From: Theropithecus gelada
Taxonomy: Eukaryota; Chordata; Mammalia; Primates; Cercopithecidae
Length of the DNA stretch: 64,000 nt
Reading direction: 5' to 3'
Assembly: GCF_003255815.1 (NCBI RefSeq)
Contig: NC_037673.1
Location: forward strand, 10,495,006-10,559,005
Shown: positions 10,206 through 22,203 of the stretch, piece after piece
How the letters are laid out: each line of letters starts with the position of its first letter
Position numbering within the stretch: position 1 is the first letter of the stretch
Program-made: the position numbers and the translations under genes
Notes under the pieces: generated by a model
Told to the model about the DNA's origin: nothing
Database searches by the model: none
What the model saw: the letters and a program-made list of their open reading frames with translations, nothing else

Positions 10206-11249
10206 TAAGTTAATTTATTGGTGAGTTCAGCTCTATAATAGGACTAAATATGAACATGGGCTAAATTCTTTATATCATACCTTAAAGTTCCCCAATAATT
10301 GTTGAGTCTATACTAACAAACCTATGCCTGGGCATGAGTCTGGAAGATACCCCTGGGCTCTTGCCATCTCAGCTTTATTGGCTCTCACTGTTGTAGGGTT
10401 AGAGATGGCAAGTAATTTCCTTAAAAAAATTTAGAGCCTTTTTTTTCCTGCTGAAATTACTTGATTTTCTTTTTAGACCATCTTCCTTCTCAGCAAGTGA
10501 TTTCCTATAATTGATTAATTATTCCATTCAGGGTGAAGTATGTGTGTGTGACTTTGTAGGCTTGAGAGGGTTGTAAATAATGACTTCTGTTGGATCCTAG
10601 TCCTCAGTATGCTTGCAGAAAAGCCCGCTTTGTTCTTGCTCAATTTTAGAAAAGGTCCAAGCTTGGGAAATACGATTGCTATTAATCCAGATAAGAACAA
10701 ATCCCAAAGCCATCCTTCAGGTTTGGAGGGACCCTCTGGGGCACCATCCACAAGCTTTTCTCTGACACAAATTAATAAAATGCCTTTGACCATGGAAAAA
10801 ATAAAAGAAAATATACAATTTCAGTAGCTCACTGGAGACTTACAACATGACTATTCATGGCCTTAACAAAGAACCACAGGGCATTTGGGTAAAGAAAAGC
10901 TACACTTAGCATTCCAGGCAAGGTTGTGGCAAAGGTATAGCTTGACATGACATCCCTCAGCACAAATATTGGGGAATAACATGCTGGGTCAGGCTTAGTT
11001 TGGGTTTGGCTTATTTACTGTTCCTCTGTCCCTTAAGAATGTTGTTATTCTCCTTTTCTTTTCCCTTCTCTTTTTGTTTCAGAAGGAGAAACCAACTCCA
11101 AGTTCTTGTTGGAATATTTACAGGGTACTGGAGGGGCTCACAGAATTAAGGAGAGGACTCTGGCAGCCTCAGAAAGAAAGAAAACTAGGGAAGTTCTGGA
11201 AACACCAATAAACGACCTCTCCTAGGACACTGCCGGTGGATGACTCAAT
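10206..11249. other. Unassigned interval
   Basis: No repeat family or gene recognised. Ordinary AT-rich non-coding sequence. Confidence 0.35.
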
Positions 11250-11502
11250 GTGATGGTTCATTTCATGTGTCAGCTTGGATGGGCTATGGGGCACAGGTAT
11301 TGGGTCAAACATTATTCTAGATGTATCTGTGAAGCTCTTTTTTAGATGAGATAGACACTGAAATTGGTGAACTTTGAGTAAAGCAGAGCACTCGCTATAG
11401 TGTGGGTGAGCCTCGTCCAATTAGGTGAAGAACTTAGTAGAAAAAAGACTGAATGTAGGCGCCCCAATCTCAGGAACCAACTCCTTAAAATCAATCTCTT
11501 TG

Positions 11503-11533
<31 letters not shown>

Positions 11534-11727
11534 GACACACACACACAGACACACACACACACAGACAGACACACACACAGACCCCCCCCCACACACACAC
11601 AGACCCCCCCACACAGACACACACACACACACAGACACACACAGACACACACACAGACACACACACAGACACACACACACACACACCCTATTGGTTCTGT
11701 TTCTCTGGAGCACCCTGACTGACATGC
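11250..11727 (+). mobile_element. ERVL-type LTR (MLT2-like) with expanded internal CA tract
   Basis: Starts TGATGGTTCATTTCATGTGT, continues CAGCTTGGATGGGCTATGG, TGGGTCAAACATTATTCTAG and GACACTGAAATTGGTGAACT. It resumes after the microsatellite with CCTATTGGTTCTGTTTCTCTGGAGCACCCTGACTGACA. These phrases match a common mammalian LTR that I would place with MLT2/ERVL. The normally short CT/CA stretch before the 3' end has grown to nearly 190 bp. A second copy in inverse orientation lies at 38296-38753. Confidence 0.65.
11500..11688 (+). repeat. CT then CA/CAGA compound microsatellite
   Basis: A short TCTC run becomes (CA)n with regular GACA interruptions and two C-runs (ACCCCCCCCCC at about 11581 and ACCCCCCC at about 11604). 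In translation it produces spurious Thr-His and Val-Cys repeat frames, which are not genes. Probably length-polymorphic. Confidence 0.95.
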
Positions 11728-12325
11728 TCAGCGATGACTTTCCTCTCTTCTGGATCTCCATTCCAGACCTGGTGCAGAGAGTGTGCAACATTCTTGGGCC
11801 TGAACCTACTGTGATTCAGGTGCTATGCTGTACATGACCTTCCTGGGTGTAAGCTGAAGTGGAGAGAACTTTTATGACTTAGTGAGCTAACCAAGTAGCC
11901 CTGTCACATTTGACTGGCCTCTGTTATCGATCATAAGTTAGTGATCTTCCTGCCAAGTTTTTCTGAAATTTGATTTCAAGAGATGAGGGCACTCCTATTA
12001 TCCAGTGTTTTACCCCAGAGCCTATCTTTACCCATTGGGAATGTAACCCCTTAACCTCATACCTTGTGTAACTCCAAGTTGTAAAACACATTTAAGATAA
12101 TTGCATCTGTTCCTAAACCTCCCCCTTGTAGGGAATAGTGTTCATAAATTGTGCCTATTGTTAAAGACTTCAGCTGCAAAATGAACTCGTACTAATTTAG
12201 TTCATCATCACAGATTATATCTTATATAAATTCTCTTGCTAATCTGATTTTCAGACCTCAGTTCTAGTTTTTCTCCTTTCTAACTTGCAAACTGCACATA
12301 AAAAGCAGAGCCTCTAATGGATTTT
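11728..12325. other. Unassigned interval
   Basis: No repeat family or gene recognised. Confidence 0.35.
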
Positions 12326-12675
12326 TCTCTATTATGGTGGTAAGAACACTTAATGAGACATCTACCCTCTTAACAAATCTTTAAGTGAATAATACTGTAT
12401 TGCTAACTACAGGCACGGCTCTGTGTAGCAGATCTCTAGAATGTATTCGTCTTGCAAACTGTGAAATATACCAAGAGATACGTCTTCCCCTCTCCCAGCC
12501 TTTGGTACCACCATTTTACTCTGTTTCTATGAGTTTGACTGTTTTGGCTTGCTCATGTAAGTGGGGTCTTGCAGTGTTTGGCCCAATAGTTTTCCATTGT
12601 GCACAGATGTCACATTTTCTTTATTCATCCGTCGATGGACACTTAGGTTGCTTCTGTTCTAACAAATTCATTAAA
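12326..12675 (-). mobile_element. Old L1 fragment, antisense
   Basis: Read on the minus strand it matches the L1M/L1P ORF2-end and 3'-UTR area. On the plus strand the markers are GGTAAGAACACTTAATGAGAC, TTAACAAATCTTTAAGTGAA, ACCACCATTTTACTCTGTTTC, TATGAGTTTGACTGTTTTGG and TTCATCCGTCGATGGACACT. No coding capacity. Confidence 0.7.
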
Positions 12676-13564
12676 ACAGGAAGTTTTGCTTTCCATCTCC
12701 TTTCCTCCTCAACTCCTACCTACCTTGCTGGCCTTTCTGATACTAAAGTCTGCCTGTCTCATGGAGCCAGCTCTTTCCATCAACAGCCCTAGGCTCTCTG
12801 CTTTGTTTGATCTCAGTTCCCTGGTGTTTGTTTCCACTTCCAACTTTCACGTAGGTGTCTGGAGAGCTGAGTGGTCCTTGAGGGTCCAAACAGCAAAGTA
12901 CAGGAACTGAGAGACTCAAAGGAAGTCTGTCCTTATCATCAGCCCAAGTGTGGTGGTCTCGGTAGACATCCACTGACCCTGAGCCTCCCTCCTGGTCTCT
13001 TTTCTGTTCCTACGGTCCCAGGGCTGTAGTGATGGAGAGGAGGGAGGCACAGTTGGCTACCAGGCTCTGAAGGTAAATCTAGAAATCTAAAGGCCAGGAA
13101 GGGATTTGTTGATTTCATACTTTCTTTTATTCAACAAAATATTTTCGAGCACCTTCCTTTTTCCAGGCACCTTTCTATAAAGTGAAGATAAAGTTTCAGC
13201 TCTCTCAGAGCTTATACGCTAGTACATTGGAGGCCGACACAGTACATGGTGACAAGTGGCAGAGGTAGGCTTCTGGTATTCTCCTCTAAAACAGACTGAA
13301 ATGCTGAATAATGATCCAGTTTCTAAAGCTTTCTGATATTAATATAATGTGTTGTTTCTGGACAGTTCCTTGGAACACATTTTAAAAGATAAAAGTCAGG
13401 TGCCATGGCATTCATGCTTTATGTTATGTGCAGGCAAGATCTTTCAGGAAGAAATTTGGGGTAGGGAGAGGCTGGCTTGCAACACTTTATCCCTTTCAGT
13501 TATTCATGCCAGAGAGATGGGGCAAGTCTTCTGAAGATGGGGCAAGTCCTTCATTCTCTCTCGC
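12676..13564. other. Mostly single-copy-looking, with a short antisense L2 piece
   Basis: 13120-13240 (ATTCAACAAAATATTTTCGAGCACC, CAGGCACC, CAGAGCTTATACGCTAG) is the antisense end of an L2 element. The remainder has no recognised feature. Confidence 0.4.
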
Positions 13565-13778
13565 AGGTGTCAGTAAACTGTGGCTAAGGGACAAGTCCAG
13601 TCCATGCCTATTTTTGTAAATAATGTTCTAATGGAACACAGCCACATCACTCACTTAAGTATGATCTGTGGCTGCTTTTGTGTTACAAGAGCAGAACTGA
13701 GTAGTTGCAATGGAGGTGGCATGGGCTGTAAAGCAGAAGTATTAATTTGACCCTCTAGAGAAAGTATGTAGGCCCCTT
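13565..13778 (+). mobile_element. Non-autonomous hAT-type element, first copy
   Basis: Contains TTTTTGTAAATAATGTTCTAATGGAACACAGCCAC, GGCTGCTTTTGTGTTACAAGAGC and GAGTAGTTGCAATGGAGG, the body of a widespread mammalian hAT-like element usually beginning with a GGTTGGCAAAC-type terminus. A second, better-ended copy lies at 15241-15452 in the same orientation. This copy has degraded termini. Confidence 0.6.
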
Positions 13779-13786
13779 CTCTAGAA

Positions 13787-13969
13787 CAGTGGTTCTTCGT
13801 GTGGTCTTGGAGCAGTAGCGTCTGCACCACTGAGAGGTTGTAAAGAGATCCAAGTTCTTACCCTACCATAGATCTACTAAATCTGAAACTCTGGGCTGGG
13901 CCCCAGCAATCCGTGTTTTCATAAGCCCTCCTGGTGTTTCGAATACATGCTAAAGCTTGAGAACTGCTG
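13787..13969 (+). mobile_element. MER5A-like hAT-Charlie element
   Basis: Terminal inverted repeats CAGTGGTTCT and GAGAACTGCTG bracket the element, and the body (AAATCTGAAACTCTGGGCTGG, GCCCCAGCAATCCGTGTTTTC, AAGCCCTCCTGG) follows MER5A. About 183 bp, close to the expected length. No clean 8-bp target duplication survives. It sits 8 bp from the preceding hAT copy. Confidence 0.85.
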
Positions 13970-15240
13970 AACATCACATAATCTATAGTTTCTAGGGGAC
14001 TATTGCCTACTAGGAAGTCAGAAGCCTGCTTCAGTTTTGAATTACTGATAACTCCTTATTCTTTCACGTGATTGCTTAGAGAGTGAGTACTGTGTGTTGT
14101 GATGTATTGGGTGATGCATTTCAAGAGAAGCTATGTGTAATGGTGCTAATGATTAAGAATTGTGCTTACAGCAGAAAGGATCATTAACTGATTTTATAAC
14201 AGTTATGAGGACTAATATTTAGCTCATTGATTTATGAACATCGCATCAATGTTCCTTTTTAAAGTTAAATCTCTTTAAATTAATTTTGATCACAGTTGAG
14301 GAGAAGACATTGACTGATGGTGTTGTGTTCATGTGCTGTGATTACAAACAGCTCCCAGTGTTTTCCCAGGTGGCCATGAATGGGTCTGATTTATGGATTC
14401 CCCTGAAAGGCACGAGAAGAGCATGAATGTCATGGTGTCCTTCTTGGCTGGGGTCAGTTGTGATGCTGCCAGTGGAGGCTGCTGCCTCTTGCCCACTGTT
14501 ACTCTCCTTTAAGGAGGAAAAGGCCGGCAGGCAGGGCACACACCAAGTCGAGTTTCAGTTTTGGGATATCCGAGATGCGGTGTAAAGGACAGAATGGAAG
14601 GGCAAGCCCTGGGAGCTGTCAGCCCGAGGCCTGAAATAACATACTTCTCTGCTTCCGTGAGTGGATTAGGAATGAGAAGACTTGGTCAGACTTCTTCAAC
14701 CTTTCGACTTGGCTGACTCTTGTTTCTGGACATTCAGACTTAAAACATCTTCATGGGCAAGCGTCTTCCTCTACCTTGATTTCAGGTTTGGTAATTATTA
14801 TTAGGAGCTTTTTCTTTCATTTATATTGCCTGTATCTCCTAAACAGATAGGATTTTCATGGGCAGCCCCATGATTATTTTTTTTTGCCATATTATCAACT
14901 CAAAGAAATGTATGGTATCACTGTTCCAACTGACTAGGTAGAAATTCATCATTAGGGTGACAAAGGAAAGATTTCACATCTTACCACTCTCACCCCAGTG
15001 GTTCGACAGCTTCTTAAATGATTGTAGATGACAGGAGAAGTCACAGGTCAGGGGTCACTACTTGGATGGTGATTGCCAATACAACCTGTTAATATAATCT
15101 GCCCATATTTATGTTGAAGCATTTTATATACGTGGCACGTTATTGCTGTGTCAGAAATAATAATGTTCTAGCTGTACTGTACCATTATCACTAATTTTCA
15201 TTTTATTCTCAACTAGAGTACATTTGAGTATTGTTTACTA
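13970..15240. other. Long single-copy-looking stretch
   Basis: No recognised repeat or gene over about 1.27 kb. A T-run lies at 14876-14885. Composition is ordinary AT-rich intron-like DNA. Confidence 0.4.
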
Positions 15241-15452
15241 CAGGGTTGGTAAACAGCAGCCTGCAAGGCAGGTCTGACCTGGTGCCTATTCATGTAAAGT
15301 TTTATTGGAACACAGTCATGCCCATTTCTTTACATATTATTCATGGCTGCTTTTCGGCTACAATGGCGGGGTTGGGGAGTCGTGGCAGACACATTTGGCC
15401 CCCAAAGTAAAATAAATTGACTGGCCCTTTGCAGAAGATTTGCCAACCCCTG
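15241..15452 (+). mobile_element. Non-autonomous hAT-type element, second copy with both ends
   Basis: Starts CAGGGTTGGTAAAC and ends TTTGCCAACCCCTG, an inverted-repeat pair. The body has GTAAAGTTTTATTGGAACACAG and GGCTGCTTTTCGGCTACAATGGC. The flanking octamers GTTTACTA and CTTTGCTG match at five of eight positions, suggesting a decayed 8-bp target duplication, as hAT elements make. Confidence 0.7.
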
Positions 15453-15649
15453 CTTTGCTGCATCACTTCACACACCAACAAAGGCAGCAGCTCAAGGTTA
15501 GGCATAGACATTTGTAGACACAAAATCAGATCACAAATGCCTTCCTTCACATTTTAGCTCACTTGCAGGTACTAGCAAAGAAGTGGAAACAAAGTGCTTT
15601 GTACTCAGAAAGTATTTCAGATAATGAATCACTTTATGATTTTCCATGA

Positions 15650-15982
<333 letters not shown>

Positions 15983-17314
15983 CAATTTTAAGGCTGCTAT
16001 TCAAAACTGAAATGAACTGTTAGAAAAAATGTAATATCTGAAACATATCCTTCTGAATATAGTTTTGTAAGTATGTAATCACAAATGGTCACTTTTTAGT
16101 GGAATAGTAAAGGCTAGACTTGATCTAACACCAGCAACATTAAACAAGTGGGAGAAAAACAAACATTTCTCCGTGAATCCAATTGCATGAGAGTCCTTGT
16201 TCACTACAAAGAGTACTTTTCCTGATGAAAATCTTAAATAAGAACGTCCACCTTTAGAACAATTGTCATTCACTGGGAGGTGTGGAGTCAGCCTGGAGCA
16301 CCTCTAAAAATAAAAAATTTATGAAATTCAGAAACGTATAAAATTCAAGCATATTCCCTTTTCCTAGCAGGCAGTAAAATGACAGCCGTGCCCAAACACA
16401 TGATTACAGTGAAGAAAGGAATAGAACGGAGGTCCCATTTGATCACTTTAGACCTGTCAGAAGATGCACGCTCTGGAAAAAGAAGCCAGTGAAGAGAGCA
16501 AAAGGGCCGAGCAACCAGCATTGTTGCTGTTTGTGTCTTTGTTGATCTATCCATCCATAATCATATATTTTGAGCACCAGCTTTGCACAAGGCATCACCT
16601 TAGAGGTAAAAAAGAAAAAAAATGAAATAAAAATAAGTCTTCCTCTAGGCTTATCATAGTTCTGTGAGGTCTCGGGTCTTTGGGGAGGACAGAGAGACCC
16701 CAGCCCCAGTGTTCACATCACTTTGCCAATACCCGCGCTTACGTGGGTATCTATCTGCAGCTCCACCATGCCCTGGAATGATTCTAAGACATGCTTCTGT
16801 GCTTCTTGCTGCAGCTCCTCCCAGTGGCCAACAGCAATGATCTGTCCCCATCTAGGGGCTCCCATGCACCCACTCTCCACCCGCCAGCAGAGCCTAGTCT
16901 GCACCCTCACGTGGAGGGATGAACAGGAGATGGGCCTAGGCCGGGTTGGCGGAGCCTGAATCCAGCATTCTACCTTGGATCTCTTACTCTGTCAGCTTTC
17001 GATTCCCCCCGGGTACAGCAAGGGGCTGTGTTCAGAGATGGATGGCTCCTCCAGCTTTAACCTGTTGAGTCTGCACAGGGAGCCATCCCCTGGTTGCAAC
17101 CAAGTCAGGACATAGAGTGGAGCAAGAGTTAGAGGCCCCACAGCAGGAGTGGACTCCACACCAAGATCCCCAGCTTAGCCTGGGAAGTTTGGATTTCTGT
17201 GGTTACATTTAAGACACAAAACTGATTGAAGAGACATTCACATTAGAAATTACAGAAACTAGCCAATAAACGGAAACATTGCTTCTGGCCCTTGAGTCGC
17301 AGATTAGAGATTTA
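15983..17314. other. Single-copy-looking stretch
   Basis: A short antisense L2-like piece may occur at about 16540-16600 (TTTTGAGCACCAGCTTTGCAC). A-rich at 16605-16635. No gene recognised. Confidence 0.35.
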
Positions 17315-17520
17315 GCTGAGAACCTGGAACTTTGGCTTCCAATTCTGCTTCTGCCACTTGCTGGCTGTAAGATTTGGGGTTACTTCACCTATTCATACCT
17401 CAGTTTCTGCAAGACTGAAATGGGAATATGAGGGGCCTGCTTCAGTGGGCGCTAGTTTAAAGAAGCTATTATGTTTAAAGACTATAGAACAATACAGGCA
17501 AACTGTGAGCACATGTCAGG
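17315..17520 (+). mobile_element. MIR SINE
   Basis: TTGGCTTCCAATTCTGCTTCTGCCACTTGCTGGCTGTAAGATTTGGGG, CCTCAGTTTCTGCAAGACTG and the run to ACAGGCAAACTGTGAGCAC follow the MIR consensus, including the conserved core. Confidence 0.8.
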
Positions 17521-18127
17521 CACAGAGAGAAGGCCAGGGCTCTGGCCCTCATCTCTAACTCTGAGTGGTCACTCAGGCTGCTGCCCCTAATGGGCTCAAC
17601 AGTAGCTGCAGAGGCCTGACAAAACCCAAGAGCTATCACAAAGGCTCAGGTCCTGGAGATCAGTCTAGGTTTTCACTGGTGAGAAGGGAGAGGCCCTTCG
17701 GAAGATCCTAGAGAAGCCCCCAGACTCTGACATCCATGGCCAGTCTACAAACTCTCTACCACTGCTGGGCAAACAGGCAGCAATGGCTCTCCCTCCTTCC
17801 TCATTCCCACAAGCTTCCCAGTCCAGGCATCTTTTTTTCTTTAAAGATTCCCAAATGTGAATTTGAAAGGTAAGGAAGGAGAGGCAGACAAGAGAAGGGA
17901 AAAGATGTGGTAGGAGTTGCCCCTGATTCTCACGTTCTTCTAGAAAGAACCATTCCTCAGGTTTCCACTGTATGCAAGGCTCTGAGCAGCTGATTGCCCA
18001 GGCTAGTGAATGCCTAGCTCTGTTCTGATGGGCTGAGGAGGAAGGGAAAGATGTGTCAGGCAGAAAGAAAAAATGTGTGGCAGAGGACAGAGGCTGCTTC
18101 AGACAATTGCTTGCAGGAGCTACAGGG
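17521..18127. other. Single-copy-looking stretch
   Basis: Nothing recognised. Confidence 0.35.
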
Positions 18128-18322
18128 CATGCATGCACATACACATGCACACATGTAGGTATACACGCACACATATAGGTACACACATGCACACACATGG
18201 GCACACAGAGGCATACATCTGCACACATGCATGCACACAGTCACGTGCCTGAATCCACACAAAAACACAGGCACACACACAGGCTTTCCACATAAATACA
18301 CACACAGGTATACACACACTCA
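18128..18322 (+). repeat. Imperfect CA/TGCA low-complexity tract
   Basis: About 195 bp of CACA, GCACACATGC and TATACACAC segments with many interruptions, largely alternating purine-pyrimidine. It creates cysteine- and valine-rich spurious frames on the minus strand. Interruptions suggest an old, relatively stable locus. Confidence 0.9.
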
Positions 18323-20004
18323 GGTAGAGCTACTTACAGCTGCATGGTGGCAGGCAGAGGCAGTGACAGTAGGAATGCTCAGCTTACTTATCTGCTGATA
18401 AAGACCCAGATCAATTTCCTGGATGGTGACTTTCTGTCCAACACTAGTCCTCTGTCTTCTAGGGTTTGAGGCATTGAGAATTGACTGCCAGCGGCACTGG
18501 GGGTCTGTAATTGTTTAGCAATTAGCTCTCTGGGGGTCAGGGATACGGGGGAGAGCCCTGATTTGTAGAGTTTGCCAATTTCTGTGGTGTAAACACTCCA
18601 CTCATAAATGATTTCGGGCTACCAAAATGATGTCACTGAAAACAGTGTTGGTAAGAGGCACTAGTAGTCAGCTCTTGTAAACAATACAGCTGGCGTAGGT
18701 ACTAAGGAATCACAAGTTGGGTAAAGTGAAGGAATGGTTTTCCATATCAAAGACCACCATAATACCAAACACCAACAAGAAACAGAACTGACACACCATC
18801 TCATCTACTAGCCAAAATCTACTGGTTCAATTGATAATATGTGCTCCAGTCAACTAAAACAATGGAGAAATCTTATAAAGAAAACACCCGCTTTTGATTT
18901 ATGACACAATGTATAGTTAACACATGTAGAATTTTTTCCCGTCCAGAAATTGGCAAAATGATAAATATTACTGTATAAGCTCTGGGAGACATCTACTCTG
19001 ATGAGATTTTCAGTTGTTTTGTTTTGGTTTTGTTTATAATAATTTTGAACAGCTTTATATCACACTGAGTTAGGGGAAAGGAAAATTTACTAGAAATGCA
19101 CCCAAAGTGAGGCCTGTGTAGAAGGATGTGCCACCTCACCTGCGTGGGATAGTTTTGCAAGAGGAATTAATGATCATCTGAACCCTCAGAATTGACTGAC
19201 TGGAGTGGGCAGGAGCAAACTCCTCTTTCCTGAGAAATTGCTAAGTCCTTCTGCAAGCAACAGCCTTGTGCCATCATTCTGCAAAATCCTTATCAAACAA
19301 CTTCTTTCATTCTTCTGCTTCCACCGAGTTGTTTGCAGCTCAAATTTTTATTAGGTTTTCTGGATGTAGACTTGAGATGGCTCTCAATGCAAACAGAGAA
19401 AGCTCCTGTTACAGTCCATTTAAAACACTGCCCACTTGAATAGGGGAAGAGAAAATACATTCTGTATTTATTCAAAAGCAATGGAGCCTCAAACAATAAG
19501 TTAAGATTATAATATTCTTGAGGGAGGCAAAATCTTCAGTTTCAATATAAACTCTACAATTGGTTATCTCTATACCATTCAGAAAGTATCCCAGCCAAAT
19601 GAGTGAAATATGCTCTGGACAGCCAAGATCCTTTACAGAACAACAATCAAAACAAAGGAAAAAAAAAAGAGAGAAAAATAGAACATCTCCCCCCTGACAC
19701 TAGCCCCGAAGCATAAAGCTGTAAACCTATCAGAAGTGTAGGTTTATCATCTCATCCTTCAGGAAAGTATTAATGAAGCTATAAGATGATCAGAGCTTGA
19801 ATTTATGAGGCATCAGCTTCTTTCCAACTCCAGATAAACATTAAACTCCAGCTTATAAGAGGAAAGGAGCTGATGAGTCTGGGTATAATCACTTTAAGTA
19901 AATGTAGTATCCAAAGACTCAAAAACAGACAACTCAGAAAACAAACAAATACATAGGAAAGGGGCAGCAAACAGCAGGCTGCTTTACATGTAATCTGGTC
20001 GAGT
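18323..20004. other. Long single-copy-looking stretch
   Basis: No recognised repeat family or gene over about 1.7 kb. A short GTTTT/GGTTTTG run lies near 19015-19035. Confidence 0.4.
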
Positions 20005-20120
20005 TTCACACACCTCCACCTGCAAGAGGCTCCTGAGGGAGGAAACCAGGATTCACAAAGGTAAACTTCCACCCACATTCTCACAGCTGGTCAGTGGAAG
20101 AGACAGAATCAAACCTAATG
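20005..20120 (-). mobile_element. MIR SINE, antisense, left part of a copy split by an L1
   Basis: GAGGGAGGAAACCAGGATTCACAAAGG, TTCTCACAGCTGGTCAGTGG and AAGAGACAGAATCAAACC follow the antisense MIR order. The next MIR segment (AGAATCAAACCCAAGTTTTC) appears at 33376, on the far side of the L1 complex. AGAATCAAACC is present at both edges (20105-20115 and 33376-33386), as expected for an L1 target-site duplication. Confidence 0.65.
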
Positions 20121-20945
20121 CTCTTCTGCCTTTTGCCATGAAAATAGCATACGGGTCCAGAGAAGATAAGAAATTCTTGGAGCAGGAATAGAGGCACCCA
20201 GAACTTGCCTCCTCCACAAAGAACGACCAAAACAGCAAACAGATAACCACACATCAAACAGTGCATCTAGGATAATACGCTGGAATTCAGCAGGGAAGTG
20301 GCAGAGACACTCTGAGGCATGGAGGTGGGGAAAGCAAAACAGCCGGCCCACTTAAGATTGGTGTAAAGCCAGAAGGAACTCCCCATTGTGGGGAAAAGAT
20401 AAGCAAGAGATTCCCAACAGTCCACATTCCCACCACAGACTCCTGCAGTACTGGCCATGAGAGAGCCCCTTGGCCCTCACAGGCCCTGGGACTAGTACAG
20501 GGAGCTGCCTGGAGTGTGCATGACTGCACTGTCCTCGAGAGGAAACGCTGGGTCCTTCTCACCCCCTAAGACCCAAGCTGCTACGCCATGGCATCATTTT
20601 GAGAGTCCAGCCTCCACCAGCCTACATTCTGCCCTGGAGCTCAATATCCCCTGCATTTCTGCATCCATGGAGCCCCCCATGAGCTGCCCCCATGTCCACC
20701 CAGAGGTCTTTAGCATCGCAACACCATCTGGATCCAGTGGTTTGGCTGGATCCTCAGCACTTTAGCCCATGCAGTGTCCTGTTGCCACACAGACAACAGG
20801 CAGTGCAGCACACCAGGAAGGCTACTGTCAGAACAGAGGGAGCCCAAGTGCATGCTCTCCAGAGCCTGGGGGCCACCTGCCCAGGGCTGCTGCCACCAGC
20901 AGCATCCCACCCCTCCAGTAATCAGGCCACTGCACACCTGCATGC
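20121..20945 (+). mobile_element. Outer L1, 5'-UTR segment
   Basis: Old L1P/L1M-type 5' UTR in sense orientation: CTTGGAGCAGGAATAGAGGCACCCAGAACTTGCC, CAGGGAAGTGGCAGAGACACTC, and CAGGCCCTGGGACTAGTACAGGGAGCTGCCTGGAG. The last phrase parallels the 5' UTRs at 60610-60645 and in the inverted copy. I infer that it belongs to the same element as 23766-23970 and 28951-33375, because the flanking MIR halves and shared 11-bp duplication bracket the whole. The rest of its 5' UTR, ORF1 and the start of ORF2 are missing, replaced by the convergent L1 pair. Confidence 0.5.
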
Positions 20946-22203
20946 TGTCCAGCTCCATTCTATAGCTCCCAGCATGAACGATGCAGAAGACAGGTGATTT
21001 CTGCATTTCTAACTGAGGTACTGGGTTCATCTCACTGGGGCTTGTTGGACAGCGGGTGCAGCCCACAGAGTGTGAATCAAAGCAGGGTGGGGCATCACCT
21101 CACCCTGGAAGTGCAAGGGGTCTGGAAATTCCCTTTCCTAGTCAAGGGAAGCTGTGACAGATGGTACTTGGAAAATTGGGACACTCTCACCCTAATACTG
21201 CACTTTTCCAATAGTCTTAGCAAATGGCACACCAGAAGATTTATCCCACACCTGGCTCAGAGGGTCCCACACCCATGGAGCCTTGCTCACTGCTAGCACA
21301 GCAGTCTGAGATCGAACTGCAAGGCGGCAGTGAGGCTGGGGGAGGGGCATATGCCATTGCTGAGGCTTGAGTAAGTAAACCAAGTGGCCGGGAAGCTCAA
21401 ACTGGGTGGAGCCCACCACAGCTGAAGGAGGCCTGCCTCTGTAGACTCCATCTCTGGGGGCAGGGCATAGCTGAACAAAAGGCAGCAGAAACTTCTGCAG
21501 ACTTAAACGTCCCTGTCTGACAGCTTTGAAGAGAGTAGTGATTCTCACAGCATGAAGTTTGAGACCTGAGAATGGACATTCTGCCTCCTCAGGTAGGTCC
21601 CTGACCCCCGAGTAGCCTAACTGGGAGGCACTTCCCAGTAGGGGCCAACTGACACCTCATACAGCCAGGTGCCCCTCTGAGATGAAGCTTCCAGAGGAAT
21701 GATCACACAGCAACATTTGCCATTCTGCAATATTTGTGGTTCTGCAGCCTCAGCTGTTGATATCTAGGCAAACAGGATCTGGAGTGGACCTCCAGCAAAC
21801 TCCAACAGACCTGCAGCTGAGGGTCCTGACTGTTAGAAGGAAAACTAACAAACAGAAAGGACATCCACACCAAAACCCCATCTGTATGTCACCATCATCA
21901 AAGACCAAAGGTAGATAAAACCACAAAGATGGAGAAAAAAACAGAGCAGAAAAGCTGAAAATTTTAAAAATCAGAGTGCCTCTTCTCCTCCAAAGGAATG
22001 CAGCTCCTTGCCAGCAATGGAACAAAGCTGGATAGAGAATGACTTTGACGAGATGAGAGAAGGCTTCAGATGATAAGTAATAACAAACTTCTCCGAGCTA
22101 AAGGAGGAAGTTCGAACCCACCGCAAACAAGCTAAAAACCTTGAAAAAAGATTAGATGAATGGCTAACTGGAATAAACAAGCATATAGAAGACCTTAAAT
22201 GAC
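20945..22203 (+). mobile_element. L1PA-type 5' end (copy A), cut inside ORF1
   Basis: From ATAGCTCCCAGCATGAACGATGCAGAAG onward it follows the L1PA 5' UTR: TGATTTCTGCATTTC, CCTGACCCCCGAGTAGCC, TCTGGAGTGGACCTCCAGCAAACTCC, GACCTGCAGCTGAGGGTCCTGACTG. About 25 bp are missing from its 5' end. ORF1 begins at 21929 but has frameshifts and stops. It ends abruptly at about 22203 within ORF1, with no 3' UTR or tail. It is closely similar to 24005-25265 of the L1PA copy D. Confidence 0.85.

Noticed and set aside
11500..11688. Regular repeats as a CRISPR array
   Set aside because: Microsatellite without repeat-spacer structure, in a primate nuclear genome.
11342..11837. Thr-His and Val-Cys repeat proteins around 11.5 kb and the similar cysteine-rich frames at 18.1 kb
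   Set aside because: They are translations of CA/TG microsatellites.
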